A DNA stretch of 64,000 nt. Source: SG8-41 sp035259205 (GTDB lineage Bacteria; Pseudomonadota; Gammaproteobacteria; Burkholderiales; SG8-41). The position numbers and the translations under genes were made by a program. Position 1 is the first letter of the stretch; every line of letters starts with the position of its first letter. Of the stretch, positions 33,874 to 42,680 are shown in pieces. The stretch is from positions 12,771-76,770 of the forward strand of contig DATFWO010000285.1 in the NCBI GenBank assembly GCA_035259205.1. Reading direction: 5' to 3'. Under the pieces are notes generated by a model. That model was given only the letters and a program-made list of their open reading frames with translations. It searched no databases and was not told the DNA's origin.

Positions 33874-34488
33874 TCAAGCGGGTTCCTTGACCCTGCGCTC
33901 CAGATAGCGCCTGACGAGCTCCCCGGTGAGCACGACCTTGGCATCGTATTCGGGCGCGTCCTCGATCTGCTCGAGGTCATTCAGCCCGCTGAGGCGGTAG
34001 ATGCGATTGATCGCGGAAATCAACCGTACCGGGCGCTCCGGATCGGCGTTGAAGTGCTGATGGATGGTGTTGGGGGGGATGTAGATCAGGTCGCCGGCTT
34101 CCCATTCGTAGCGCTTGATCTCGTCCTGCGCCTTCCAGTGATAGGTGTCGGTGATCTCGACGTCGCAATCCTGGTGCAGGTCGTAGCCGCGGCCCTCCAG
34201 CACGTAGAGGCACTCCTCGGCCAGATGCCGGTGCTTGCCGGAGCGGCTGCCGGGAGGGATGGCCTGCATGTAGGCATCCACGGTATCCATGCGCGTATTC
34301 ATCTGCTCGTTCAGCAGATGCTTGAGCAGCCCCTGCCGGGACATTTCCCACGGCATTTCTTCGGGGTGCACGATCTTCTTGCGCTTGGCGTTCCGCATGG
34401 GGGCGCCGCTGGCGTCGTCGAGGAGATCCTGATAGAGCTTGCCACTCAACTTGCCGCGCATCCATGCCCTTGATTCATCCCAGGCCAT
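33874..34488 (-). CDS. Cupin domain protein (1 of 3 in the ABC-linked block)
   Basis: A 204-aa single cupin. Motif 1 is PGSRSGKHRHLAEECLYVLE (His, His, Glu) and motif 2 is GDLIYIPPNTIHQHFNADP with His. Both metal motifs are complete, so an Fe or Mn dioxygenase or isomerase, or a small-molecule sensor, is possible. The HQHFNADP stretch is shared with the next cupin upstream. There is no signal peptide. The C-terminus after the barrel (LSGLNDLEQIEDAPEYDAK) is helical. It belongs to the EutA-ABC-cupin-HupE run. Confidence 0.85.
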   Translation of the reverse strand: MAWDESRAWMRGKLSGKLYQDLLDDASGAPMRNAKRKKIVHPEEMPWEMSRQGLLKHLLNEQMNTRMDTVDAYMQAIPPGSRSGKHRHLAEECLYVLEGRGYDLHQDCDVEITDTYHWKAQDEIKRYEWEAGDLIYIPPNTIHQHFNADPERPVRLISAINRIYRLSGLNDLEQIEDAPEYDAKVVLTGELVRRYLERRVKEPA

Positions 34489-34503
34489 CTGAGTTCTCCT
34501 TCA

Positions 34504-34598
34504 GCGTAAGCGATAAACGGTGAGCCGTGAGCAGTCTACAGACAGCGGCGCTCCTGCTCTCACCATACACTGTCCACTATTAACTGTTTGTCGAGTGG
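34504..34598. repeat. Family A inverted word array between two cupin genes
   Basis: GATAAACGGTGAGCCGTGAGCAG is followed by a centre and then CTCTCACCATACACTGTCCAC. GGTGAG pairs with CTCACC across the centre. On the coding strand the array begins inside the upstream cupin gene, which ends HSTNS with codons taken from the array and TAA inside it. Confidence 0.75.
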
Positions 34599-35140
34599 TT
34601 GTAGTCGTCCTCGGCCTCTCTTGCCCGGAAGCCTTCGGCGCCGGGCGCAGGCTCCGTGGGACGGGCCTCGACCAGCTTCTGGAAAAGCATGTTCATGAAC
34701 AGGTACATCGGCTTGCTCTTGAGCACCAGCGCTCGCGCGGGTTTGGCAGGATCGGCGTTGAAATGCTGGTGGACGCAGTTGCTGTGGACGACCGCAACGT
34801 CGCCGGCCTGCCAGTCGTAGCGTATCCCGTCGTGGATCTCGTAACCGCGGCCGTCGAGTATATAGAATGCGGCCTCGTTAACGTGCCCGTGTTTTTGCGA
34901 CTTGCCGCCGGGACCGTATTCTTCAAGGTGTATATGCAACGTCTGGCCGAGTCCATCCTTGGGCTCGACGTAGTGGCGGCTGTAGCACTGGGGACCGTCG
35001 ACGAACTTGATCTCCGTGCCCTTCCTCACCCGGGGTAGCGAGCGCAGTCGCTTCAGCTCCTCCCTGAGATTGTAGTGACCGGCGATCGCCCGTACGAATA
35101 TCCGGTCCTTCTTGCTGTGATAGTGCGATTCGTTGCTCAT
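34580..35140 (-). CDS. Cupin domain protein (2 of 3)
   Basis: A 186-aa single cupin. Motif 1 GPGGKSQKHGHVNEAAFYIL and motif 2 GDVAVVHSNCVHQHFNADP supply three His and one Glu for a metal. N-terminal region is basic (KRLRSLPRVRKGTEIKF). It starts 19 bp after the ABC binding-protein gene stop, probably coupled to it. The last nine residues DDYNHSTNS are low-complexity and encoded partly by the word array downstream. Function is unknown beyond the cupin fold. Confidence 0.85.
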   Translation of the reverse strand: MSNESHYHSKKDRIFVRAIAGHYNLREELKRLRSLPRVRKGTEIKFVDGPQCYSRHYVEPKDGLGQTLHIHLEEYGPGGKSQKHGHVNEAAFYILDGRGYEIHDGIRYDWQAGDVAVVHSNCVHQHFNADPAKPARALVLKSKPMYLFMNMLFQKLVEARPTEPAPGAEGFRAREAEDDYNHSTNS

Positions 35141-35159
35141 AACGCCCTTTCCGGCTGGC

Positions 35160-36230
35160 CTACCTGGCCTGCTTGGTAATGATCTCAGAATATAGTTTAT
35201 TCCATTTATCGTTCTCGTCGAGTACCAGCCTGGGGTCGACGAGCTTGAGCGGCATTTTGTGCACCGGGGTGCTGATCTTCCTGTTGGCGGGGGTGAAATC
35301 GCGCTTGAGGAGCAGCTCCTGCGCGTCGGTCAGCATGAAATCGTAGAACAGAATGGCCGCGTGCGGATGAGGCGCGTTGCGCGCGAGGCCTATGCCCTGA
35401 AAGCGTGCAATGATCGGCGGCAGGGCGAACCAGTCTATGGGCGCACCGTGGTTCTTCAGCTGCTCGGCCTTGTATTGATAGACCGTCAGCGCCAACGGTA
35501 CCTCGCCCGACACCACCAGATTGGTGAGCAGGGTATGGCCCTTGCGCACCGAGATGCCGTTGGTGCCGACGATATCGCGAAAGAGCTTCAGGCCTTTTGC
35601 TTCGCCCAGGTCGCTGATGACTCCCGCAAACCAGTCGAGGTCGCTCGCCTCGATCCCGAGCCTGCCCTTCCACCTGGGATTCAGCAGGTCTTCGTAGCTC
35701 TTGGGAACCTCTTCCTTCTTGACGAGCTTGGTGTTGTAGGCGGCCACGAAAACGTTGAGCCGCGTGCCCACCCATTCCCGGTGCTGGGGTATGGCCTGCG
35801 GAATCAGATCGGCCAAGTGGGGCGACTTGACCTCCTGGAGGAGTTTCTCCCGGTACAGGGATTCCATTTCGGGCGTGTTGGTTTCGAAGATATCGGCTTC
35901 GTAGCGTCGGGCACGCTCCTCGGACACGCCCCGGCGCACGATGTTCTCGGAGCTCGCGCGCCAGACCTGGATCTTGAGGCCGTATTTCTTCTCGAACGCA
36001 GACGTCAGCACGAGCATGTCGTCGGGCGGTGCAGACGAGTAGACGGTGAGCGTCGCTTCCTTGCGTGCCGCTTCGATCAGCCGCGGGGTCCGGTCGGGGC
36101 CCGTATAGGTTGCGATATCGGCGACGGTGGCTGCGGCCAGGGCCGGTGCGCTGAGCAACGTCCCCACCAATCCGAGCAGCGCGCATGCGCCGATTCCCAA
36201 ACGGTCTGCGAAGGAAAGCGTACAGGGCAT
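35160..36230 (-). CDS. Iron-type ABC transporter substrate-binding protein
   Basis: A 356-aa periplasmic binding protein of the extracellular solute-binding family that includes FbpA/AfuA and putrescine-type proteins. ATG 36230 gives a good signal peptide (ALLGLVGTLLSAPALA). The mature protein has ATLTVYSSAPPDDMLVL, EADIFETNTPEMESLYREKL, RLNVFVAAYNTKLVKK and PRWKGRLGIEASDLDW, all typical. It pairs by context with the ATP-binding protein 1.3 kb upstream, but a double cupin gene lies between them and no permease gene is present. Confidence 0.88.
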   Translation of the reverse strand: MPCTLSFADRLGIGACALLGLVGTLLSAPALAAATVADIATYTGPDRTPRLIEAARKEATLTVYSSAPPDDMLVLTSAFEKKYGLKIQVWRASSENIVRRGVSEERARRYEADIFETNTPEMESLYREKLLQEVKSPHLADLIPQAIPQHREWVGTRLNVFVAAYNTKLVKKEEVPKSYEDLLNPRWKGRLGIEASDLDWFAGVISDLGEAKGLKLFRDIVGTNGISVRKGHTLLTNLVVSGEVPLALTVYQYKAEQLKNHGAPIDWFALPPIIARFQGIGLARNAPHPHAAILFYDFMLTDAQELLLKRDFTPANRKISTPVHKMPLKLVDPRLVLDENDKWNKLYSEIITKQAR

Positions 36231-36317
36231 CGTCGGGTCAGTCGTCGATCGTGGGCATCGAGCATGATAGCCGGAAAGCGATCGCACCCGGCGCGATCCA
36301 GGAAATGGCGGGGCGTT

Positions 36318-37415
36318 TCATGCGAGCTCCGCTTCGTATGCCGCGTCCATCCGCGATTTGAGTCCGTGCTTTGCGAGCGCCTCGGAGAACGTCTGGCGGA
36401 TCACCGGCTTCTCGTCGGTGTAGTCGATCTGGTCGCCGCCGAGCCGGCGGCTGATCCAGGCCTTGGGCACGCCCTGTGCGTTGCGGATGGCTACCGATTC
36501 GTACTTGAACGCGAGGTAGCGCGCCGGCGTGGTCCCGGTGTTGAAGTGCTGGTGAAACCACATGTTGGGCGGAACGATCATGGTCCCGACCTGCCAGTCG
36601 TAGCGCCGCGGCTCGTCCCCCTCCGGCCACATGAGGGTGTAGCCCTCGCCCGAGAGCACGATCACGTGAGCGCCCGGACCGTGCGCGTGGGCCTTCTTGT
36701 ACGTGCCGACCGGAAACTGGGAGATGTGGCTGTTCATCGATCCCTTCGCCATGTTGAACCGGATGTGCCCGCCGCCGGCACCGCGTTCCTTGGCGCTGAT
36801 CAGCGGCAGGTTGACCGCGTCCGCGACGAAATTCGTGTCGAGCAGCAGGCCCTTCTGCTCGCCCTTGCTGCTGAAGTACTCGGGCTCGCCGGAAAACCGG
36901 TTCTTGAAGTCGTAGCGCGTGTTGAACACGAACTCGATGTCGTCGAACTGGTTCATCACCACCGGCCCGTTGGTGACGGCTACGTAGCGCGCGGGCTCCC
37001 GTCCGGAGCCGTTGAAATGCTGGTGCCAGGTGTTGAGCGGGATCGCAAACAGCGCGCCCGCCTTCCACTCGAAGGTAACGCGGTTCCCGGCATCGTTCCA
37101 TACGGTCGTCGAGCCGCGCCCGGAAAGGATCAGGATCATTTCCTCGAACAGCTGGCGCTGCGGCGCGAGCTGGCCCCCGGCCGGAATTTCGCAGATATAA
37201 CAATCGTTGGACGTGCGTGACGCCTCGTGATTGATGTATACGCCGCGCCCGCCGCGCCGCGCCCATGGCCGCAGCTCCACCGCATGCAGGTTCGGCACGT
37301 GGTGCGCGCCGATGATCTCGAGGCCTTCGCTGCGCACCCAGCGGGTGTATGGCGTGTCCTTTTCGGTGGCGAACTTCTTGGCAAACTCCTCTGAAACGAT
37401 TGCGCTTTGGCTCAT
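36318..37415 (-). CDS. Double-cupin protein (3 of 3), first domain lacking metal histidines
   Basis: A 365-aa bicupin. In the first cupin the HxH of motif 1 is replaced by QRQ (LAPQRQLFEEMILILSGRG), while motif 2 keeps WHQHFNGSG. The second cupin is complete: KKAHAHGPGAHVIVLSGEG and FHQHFNTGT. So only the second barrel should hold a metal, as in gentisate-dioxygenase-like bicupins. ATG 37415 has GGAG upstream; the frame extends to 37523 only through repeat DNA. It lies between the two ABC genes, suggesting action on the transported compound. Confidence 0.88.
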   Translation of the reverse strand: MSQSAIVSEEFAKKFATEKDTPYTRWVRSEGLEIIGAHHVPNLHAVELRPWARRGGRGVYINHEASRTSNDCYICEIPAGGQLAPQRQLFEEMILILSGRGSTTVWNDAGNRVTFEWKAGALFAIPLNTWHQHFNGSGREPARYVAVTNGPVVMNQFDDIEFVFNTRYDFKNRFSGEPEYFSSKGEQKGLLLDTNFVADAVNLPLISAKERGAGGGHIRFNMAKGSMNSHISQFPVGTYKKAHAHGPGAHVIVLSGEGYTLMWPEGDEPRRYDWQVGTMIVPPNMWFHQHFNTGTTPARYLAFKYESVAIRNAQGVPKAWISRRLGGDQIDYTDEKPVIRQTFSEALAKHGLKSRMDAAYEAELA

Positions 37416-37430
37416 AGCCTGCTCCGCTGA

Positions 37431-37547
37431 ATAAACAGTGAACGGTGAACAGTGAACGGTAGCGAGTAAACAGTAAATAGTGAACAGTAGATAGAAGTTG
37501 AACTGCTGGTCTTTCCCGTTCATCGTTCACTGTTCACGATTCACTGC
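37431..37547. repeat. Largest family A inverted word array (about 117 bp)
   Basis: The + strand reads AAACAGTGAACGGTGAACAG, then TGAACGGTAGCGAGTAAACAG and more words, then a centre, then CCGTTCATCGTTCACTGTTC and ACGATTCACTG. GTGAACAGTGAACG pairs perfectly over 14 bp with CGTTCACTGTTCAC. The array occupies the whole spacer between the ABC ATPase and the double cupin, and includes the ATPase stop codon. Confidence 0.85.
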
Positions 37548-38644
37548 CTCAGGGCCACGCACTTCTCCGGGTTCATGCGAGCGTAGATCTTCTCACCAAC
37601 GGGGGTCCTGAGCGAGGGGTGGGCGCGCGCAAGCAGGACGCGCTCCCCGAGGCCGACCTGAAAATCGACGTGCTCGCCGAGGAATACCTTGGCACGGACG
37701 ACGCCCGTGCGGACGTTGTCGGCATTGCGACTGTCAGGGACCTGCTCGGATAGCTCGATGTCCTCCGGTCGAACCGACAGGACGACGGTGTCGCCCGCAT
37801 TCAGGATTTCCGCCGAATTCGCCTCGAGCTCGCCGAGCTCCGTGACCACGCGGCACGCGCCATCCCGCCCCTCGACGGAAACGACCTGCGCATCGATGAA
37901 ATTCGTGGAGCCGACGAAGTCGGCCACGAAGCGGTTGCGCGGCTGCTCGTAGATCTCGCGCGGCGTGCCGACCTGGATCAGCTCGCCCTCGCTCATCACG
38001 GCAATCTGGTGCGAGAGCGCCAGCGCCTCGCTCTGGTCGTGGGTGACGTACACGGTGGTATGCCCGAACTCCTGCTGCAGGCGCTTCAGCTCGAAGCGCA
38101 TGCGCTCGCGCAGCTTCGCATCGAGGTTGGACAGCGGCTCGTCGAGCAGGAGCAGCCGCGGCTCCCGCACCAGCGCCCGCGCGAGCGCGAGGCGCTGCTG
38201 CTGGCCGCCGGAGAGCTTCGTTGCGTCGCGCTCCGCCAGATCATCGAGGCCGACGGCGGCGAGAACGCGCATGACCTTGTCCCGGATCTCTTTCCTGTCG
38301 TGCCCGCCTGCGACCTCGAGCGGGAACGCTGCATTTTCGAAGACGTTCATGTGCGGCCAGATCGCATACGACTGGAAGACCATGCCGAAGTTGCGCTTGT
38401 TTGGAGCGATGAACGTATTGGTCGCGGACGAGTAGACGACGGCGCCGTGGACCGAAATTTCTCCGGAGGTCGGGCGTTCGAGGCCGGCGATGGAGCGCAG
38501 GGTGGTCGTCTTGCCGCAGCCGCTGGGACCGAGCAGGGTAAACCACTTGCCCGTCGGCACCTCGAAGGTAACATCGCGTGCGGCTCGGACGGTTGCGCCG
38601 TGCACACCCGGATACTCCGTGCAGAGCGCAGTTACCTTCAGCAT
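37541..38644 (-). CDS. ABC transporter ATP-binding protein (iron/polyamine type)
   Basis: A 367-aa ATPase of the FbpC/PotA group. Walker A GPSGCGKTTTL, Q-loop VFQSYAIWPHM, signature LSGGQQQRLALARAL, Walker B LLLLDEPLSNLD and H-loop YVTHDQSEA are intact. A C-terminal TOBE domain follows (VVLSVRPEDIELSEQ). ATG 38644 is preferred to ATG 38674, where homology has not yet begun. Its probable binding protein is at 35160; no permease is in this block, so it either uses one encoded elsewhere or serves an unrelated importer. The TGA lies in a word array. Confidence 0.9.
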   Translation of the reverse strand: MLKVTALCTEYPGVHGATVRAARDVTFEVPTGKWFTLLGPSGCGKTTTLRSIAGLERPTSGEISVHGAVVYSSATNTFIAPNKRNFGMVFQSYAIWPHMNVFENAAFPLEVAGGHDRKEIRDKVMRVLAAVGLDDLAERDATKLSGGQQQRLALARALVREPRLLLLDEPLSNLDAKLRERMRFELKRLQQEFGHTTVYVTHDQSEALALSHQIAVMSEGELIQVGTPREIYEQPRNRFVADFVGSTNFIDAQVVSVEGRDGACRVVTELGELEANSAEILNAGDTVVLSVRPEDIELSEQVPDSRNADNVRTGVVRAKVFLGEHVDFQVGLGERVLLARAHPSLRTPVGEKIYARMNPEKCVALRQ

Positions 38645-38743
38645 GTGCACGCCCCCGGAATGCTGCGGGTCCAAGAAGCGCCGCGGTGCAATACGCCGAC
38701 GCTCCGGAACGAACGCCGCAGCGCTTGTCCATATTTGCTGAAG

Positions 38744-40498
38744 TCAGCTTCGCCCGTTGCGAGTTTTCTCATGATCGTGATGATAATGGCCATGCTCGTG
38801 ATTCTGATCATGGTCGTGATGATGGGGATGATCGTGAGAATGCCCATGAGGATGATGGTGAGCATGACCATCGTGCGGATGCTCGTGCGGCAGTCGCGGG
38901 TCCGCCTTGAATACCAGGGATTTCACCGTGACCGGCACCGTTTGCGACGGCATCCGGATGCGGCCGAGGTCGACGTAGTCGAAATCCCAGAGCGTCACCC
39001 CGTCGATCACCAGGATGTCGCTTTCGACTTTCATTTCTTCGCGCAGGATGGCGCCCAGGTTCTGGGCGATGTCGCCGTCGAGCACGATGAAGAGCGGCTT
39101 GCGCTGGGCGATCGTGTGCGCGAATCCCCGCGCAATGCCTGCGGCGAAGGCCGCGATCCTCTCGTAGGAGGGGGATCCGCGCCAGCGCAGCGCGATCGCC
39201 ACCTCGGTTTCGCCTTCGACCAAATCGAAGGCGGTGTGATGGTCGCGGATCGCGCCCGCGAGCTGGTCCACGTCGATCCGGTCCGTGCAGTGGTAGGCCG
39301 GCTGCAGCACCTGGAGATTCCTGCGTGGCAGCAGGATGCCCGGGTCGGAGATATAGATGGTGTTGCCCGAGAGCTGCACGCTGTACTCCGATGCGCCCAG
39401 CGCGGTCGCGCGTATGCACTCGCCGGGTGGGAGGAGTGGCCAGGGCAGGGCGCCGCCGTCGAGCTTGCGCCGCAGCGCTAGGCCGAGGAGGCGTCCCATG
39501 TCGCCGAAATCGCGCGTCTCCCGCTGATACAGGTATTCGGCGACGCCCCCCGAAAACATGACGCCGGCTATGCCCTCCAGATCCGGAAGGGGATCGGTCA
39601 GGTACAGACGTTCCAGAACCGGGGGCAGCGGCCGGGCAGTGATGCAGCCGAGCAAGGCGTCCGCCATGCCGTCCGCGACACGCGCCATTGCTTCCGGCGG
39701 CGCGACATCGCCGCGGCTCCAACGGTAACCGGCTTGCGCCGCAAGGTGGCGTCCGGCGGGGTCGAGCCGCACGATGCGCTGATTCGCGTTTACTACCTGC
39801 AAGCGCCCTCCGATGTGTATCGCAGCCGTTGCGGTTACCCGCCCGTTCTCGATCACTGCGAGCTTCGTGGTGCCGCCTCCGATGTCGATATTGAGCAGGC
39901 GTTGCCCCGCCTCGTGGGATGCCGCCGCGGCGCCGGAGCCGTAGGCGGCGAGCGTGGCCTCCATATGATGCCCCGCGGTCGCGCACACGAACTCCCCGCC
40001 CTGATCGGCCAGCAGGCCGGCGATGGTTTCTGCGTTCTCGCGCCGCAGTGCCTCGCCCGTCAGGATCACCACGCCCGCGTCGACATTGTCCGGATGCAGT
40101 CCGGCCTGCTCGTACGCGGTGTCGATGATGGCGCCCAGTCCCGCCTCGTCGATGCGCTCCTCGCTCTGGTACGGCGTAAGAGAGACCGGCGACTCGAACA
40201 ACGTTTCCCGCGAGACCACGAAATAGCGGCTGGAAAGGTCTTCCGCGAGCCGCCGCAGATTCAACCTCGAGAAGATGACCTGCGTGCCGGCGGATCCGAT
40301 ATCGATGCCTACGCTGACCAGGGTAACGTGATCCTGCAGCCACAGCGGGTCCTCTTCGGCGGAGCCTGCGCCGTCGAAGTGATCGTGGTCGTGATCCGCG
40401 GCTTCGTCGCCGTCGTGCGTATGGTCGTAGTCTTCCCCGTAGCGGTGGTCCTCGAGCGTATGAGGCCGCCGCCGGGTCGCGTCGTTATTGTCTTCCAT
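38744..40498 (-). CDS. eutA: EutA-like ethanolamine ammonia-lyase reactivase with histidine-rich tails
   Basis: A 584-aa ASKHA-fold protein. Core EutA features: phosphate loops GIDIGSAGTQVIFSRL and LNIDIGGGTTKLAVIENGR, the EALRRENAETIAGLLADQG block and AGHHMEATLAAYGSGA. EutA uses ATP to eject damaged cobalamin from ethanolamine ammonia-lyase; the E. coli protein is about 467 aa. The extra length here is two His/Asp tails: a front tail (DHTHDGDEAADHDHDHFDG) and a rear one of about 40 residues, half of them His. Such tails bind Ni, Co or Zn in other proteins. EutBC are absent. It heads the ABC-cupin-HupE run. Confidence 0.85.
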   Translation of the reverse strand: MEDNNDATRRRPHTLEDHRYGEDYDHTHDGDEAADHDHDHFDGAGSAEEDPLWLQDHVTLVSVGIDIGSAGTQVIFSRLNLRRLAEDLSSRYFVVSRETLFESPVSLTPYQSEERIDEAGLGAIIDTAYEQAGLHPDNVDAGVVILTGEALRRENAETIAGLLADQGGEFVCATAGHHMEATLAAYGSGAAAASHEAGQRLLNIDIGGGTTKLAVIENGRVTATAAIHIGGRLQVVNANQRIVRLDPAGRHLAAQAGYRWSRGDVAPPEAMARVADGMADALLGCITARPLPPVLERLYLTDPLPDLEGIAGVMFSGGVAEYLYQRETRDFGDMGRLLGLALRRKLDGGALPWPLLPPGECIRATALGASEYSVQLSGNTIYISDPGILLPRRNLQVLQPAYHCTDRIDVDQLAGAIRDHHTAFDLVEGETEVAIALRWRGSPSYERIAAFAAGIARGFAHTIAQRKPLFIVLDGDIAQNLGAILREEMKVESDILVIDGVTLWDFDYVDLGRIRMPSQTVPVTVKSLVFKADPRLPHEHPHDGHAHHHPHGHSHDHPHHHDHDQNHEHGHYHHDHEKTRNGRS

Positions 40499-40553
40499 CG
40501 GTGGCAGCCTCGGGGAGCGCCGGAAACCCGTTATCGTAATGCAAGCGGTTCTC

Positions 40554-42461
40554 CTAGATATCGCCGCACCCGCAGCCCAGCGACCAGGTGCCGGTTGCGC
40601 CGAACACCAGCGGCTGGGAGTGTCCCTGGGTAACCGGGGTCATGGCGGCAGCCGAGGCGAGCTTGTAGTACCCGCCGTATTGCCGCACCGGCAGCCAGTC
40701 CTGCACGACGGGCGGCAAACCCGGATCGAGCTTCGAATACGGGCCGGCGGCGTAGACGACTTTTCCACCGACCATCGTGAGCACGGATTCGAGGTCCTTG
40801 ATTGCGTCCACCGGGACAGAGAAGTAATCGGCCGAGAGTATCGCCAGGTCGGCGAGCTTGCCGGCCTCGAGCGTGCCTTTCTTGTGCTCTTCTGAAGACA
40901 CCCAGGCCCCGCCTGCGGTGTAGAGGCGCAGCGCCTCCGTGCGGTCGAGCAGGTTGCGCTCGCCCTGCAGCTTCTCGCCCCCCAGCGTGCGGCCGGTGAC
41001 CAGCCAGTGCACCCCTATCCACGGGTTGTAGCTGGTAGCCCGGTTGGCGTCGGTGCCGCAGGCGAGCGGTATGCCCATCTCGCGCACTCGCGCGATCGGG
41101 GGCGCATCGGCCGCCGCCTGCGGGCCGTATTTCCTGACAAATGCCTCGCCATCGAGCGACATGCGGTTCTGGATATTGATGCTGCCGCCCAGCGCGGCGA
41201 CGCGCTCGAGCGTTTTCGCCGAGAGTGTCTCGCAGTGATCGAGCCCCCACCGCAGGTTCTTGAGCGGCACTTCGCGGTTCACTCCCTCGAGCACGTCGAC
41301 GATGCGGGTTGCCGACGCGTCGAAGCTCGTGTGCTGGCGGAATGGCCAGCCCTGTCCCGCAAGATATTTGACCACTGCCGCCAGATTTTTCTCCATCACG
41401 CCGGGGGGTGGCACCGGATAGTCCTTGGCGAAATTCGCAACGTCGCCCGCGGCATACAGTATGTATTCACCCGCCCCGACCATACGATAGTAGTCGTTGC
41501 CTTCGCCGTATTTCACCAGCTTGGACCACGCCGTGTAGTTCTCGATCTCCTTCCCCGGCGCCTGGGCGAAGAGCTGATAACCGATGCGCAACGTCATGTG
41601 CCCGTCGGCCGCCAGCTTTGCGATCGCCTGGTAGTTGTCCGGGTAGTTCTGGCCGCCGCCTCCGGCGTCGATCACGCTGGTCACGCCGAGCCGGTTGTGC
41701 TCGCGCATGAAGTGGCGGGTCGAAAGTATCTGATCCTCGGGGGGGAGGCGTGGAATGCGCAACCAGACTCCGACGAGGCTCGCGAGGCTGGTGGTCGATA
41801 GCACGAGGCCGGTCGGGTTGCCGCCGGCGTCGCGGTCGATCGTGCCGCCGAACATGTCTTTGGTCTCGTTGCTCCAGCCGAGCACCCTCAATGCCGCGCG
41901 GTTGAGCCACGCCCGATCGTAGAGGTGCATTACCATGCACGGCGTATCGCCGGATGCCGCGTTGATCTCATCGAGGGTCGGAAAACGCTTTTCGGCGAAT
42001 TGCGCCCAGGTCCATCCGCCGATCACCTGCACCCAATGCGGCGGCGGCGTGCGGCGTGCCTGCTCGCGCACGCGGCGCAGGCCTTCCGCGAGCGTAGGCA
42101 CGCCGTCCCAGCGCACTTCGTTGGTATAAGTGAGACCCCCGCGGATGAAATGAGTATGCGCATCGTTCAGTCCCGGGATGACCGTGCGGCCGGCTGCGTC
42201 GATCACCTTGGTCGCCGGACCGCGCAGTTGAGCGAGGTCCGTCTCGCTGCCGACGCCGATGATGGCCTCGCCCTTGACCGCAAGGGTCGTTGCGGTCGGC
42301 TGCCTGCGATTGAGCGTCGCAATGCGGGCGTTCACGATCATGGTGTCGGCCGGCCCCGCAGACCCGGCGACGGATGCGCACCCGCCGAGCATCGACCACG
42401 CCAGGAGGCTGCCGCCGCCGGCGAGCGAGTCGCGGATGAACTCGCGCCGCCGCGGGTCCAT
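40554..42461 (-). CDS. Exported amidohydrolase (PF07969, YtcJ-like) with Tat/lipoprotein signal
   Basis: A 635-aa metal-dependent hydrolase. ATG 42461 begins MDPRRREFIRDSLAGGG with a twin arginine, followed by a hydrophobic run and lipobox-like MLGGC. The catalytic part starts TMIVNARIATLNR and has HxH in LNDAHTHF, TSVIDAGGGG, WGLDHCETLS and CGTDANRATSY. The C-terminal sequence GTLEAGKLADLAILSADYF is typical of amidohydrolase-3. The end is Cys-rich (LGCGCGDI). The frame stays open another 1.4 kb upstream, but that region encodes a different protein on the + strand, so it is discarded. Confidence 0.88.
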   Translation of the reverse strand: MDPRRREFIRDSLAGGGSLLAWSMLGGCASVAGSAGPADTMIVNARIATLNRRQPTATTLAVKGEAIIGVGSETDLAQLRGPATKVIDAAGRTVIPGLNDAHTHFIRGGLTYTNEVRWDGVPTLAEGLRRVREQARRTPPPHWVQVIGGWTWAQFAEKRFPTLDEINAASGDTPCMVMHLYDRAWLNRAALRVLGWSNETKDMFGGTIDRDAGGNPTGLVLSTTSLASLVGVWLRIPRLPPEDQILSTRHFMREHNRLGVTSVIDAGGGGQNYPDNYQAIAKLAADGHMTLRIGYQLFAQAPGKEIENYTAWSKLVKYGEGNDYYRMVGAGEYILYAAGDVANFAKDYPVPPPGVMEKNLAAVVKYLAGQGWPFRQHTSFDASATRIVDVLEGVNREVPLKNLRWGLDHCETLSAKTLERVAALGGSINIQNRMSLDGEAFVRKYGPQAAADAPPIARVREMGIPLACGTDANRATSYNPWIGVHWLVTGRTLGGEKLQGERNLLDRTEALRLYTAGGAWVSSEEHKKGTLEAGKLADLAILSADYFSVPVDAIKDLESVLTMVGGKVVYAAGPYSKLDPGLPPVVQDWLPVRQYGGYYKLASAAAMTPVTQGHSQPLVFGATGTWSLGCGCGDI

Positions 42462-42680
42462 CTCGACGCGCGATGGTTCGCCGCCAGCGCAGGAGTTGCG
42501 GTACGGTCCGATATCCCTGAGCACCTTGGTTTCTCCCTGGTTCCGTCGCGCCGGCCCACACGACGTGGGATTGTGTTCGTTCGTCCCGGGGGCGATGGTC
42601 CCGGGGCAATATACGATACGCGCGGCAAAGCCGTAAACCGCTGCTTGTATGCGCCGGCGCCGGAAGCGATAATCGGTTCC

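Noticed and set aside
37416..37523. Apparent membrane-anchor extension of the double cupin
   Set aside because: The hydrophobic-looking residues are encoded by the word array, and a good ribosome site and family start are at 37415.
33188..40498. A hidden ABC permease gene in the EutA-ABC-cupin run
   Set aside because: Every gap in this run is too short for a permease, and no open frame in it has several hydrophobic segments apart from HupE.
41925..42680. Long N-terminal extension of the MetE-core gene at 42681
   Set aside because: It lies opposite the amidohydrolase coding region; family homology begins at the ATG at 42681.
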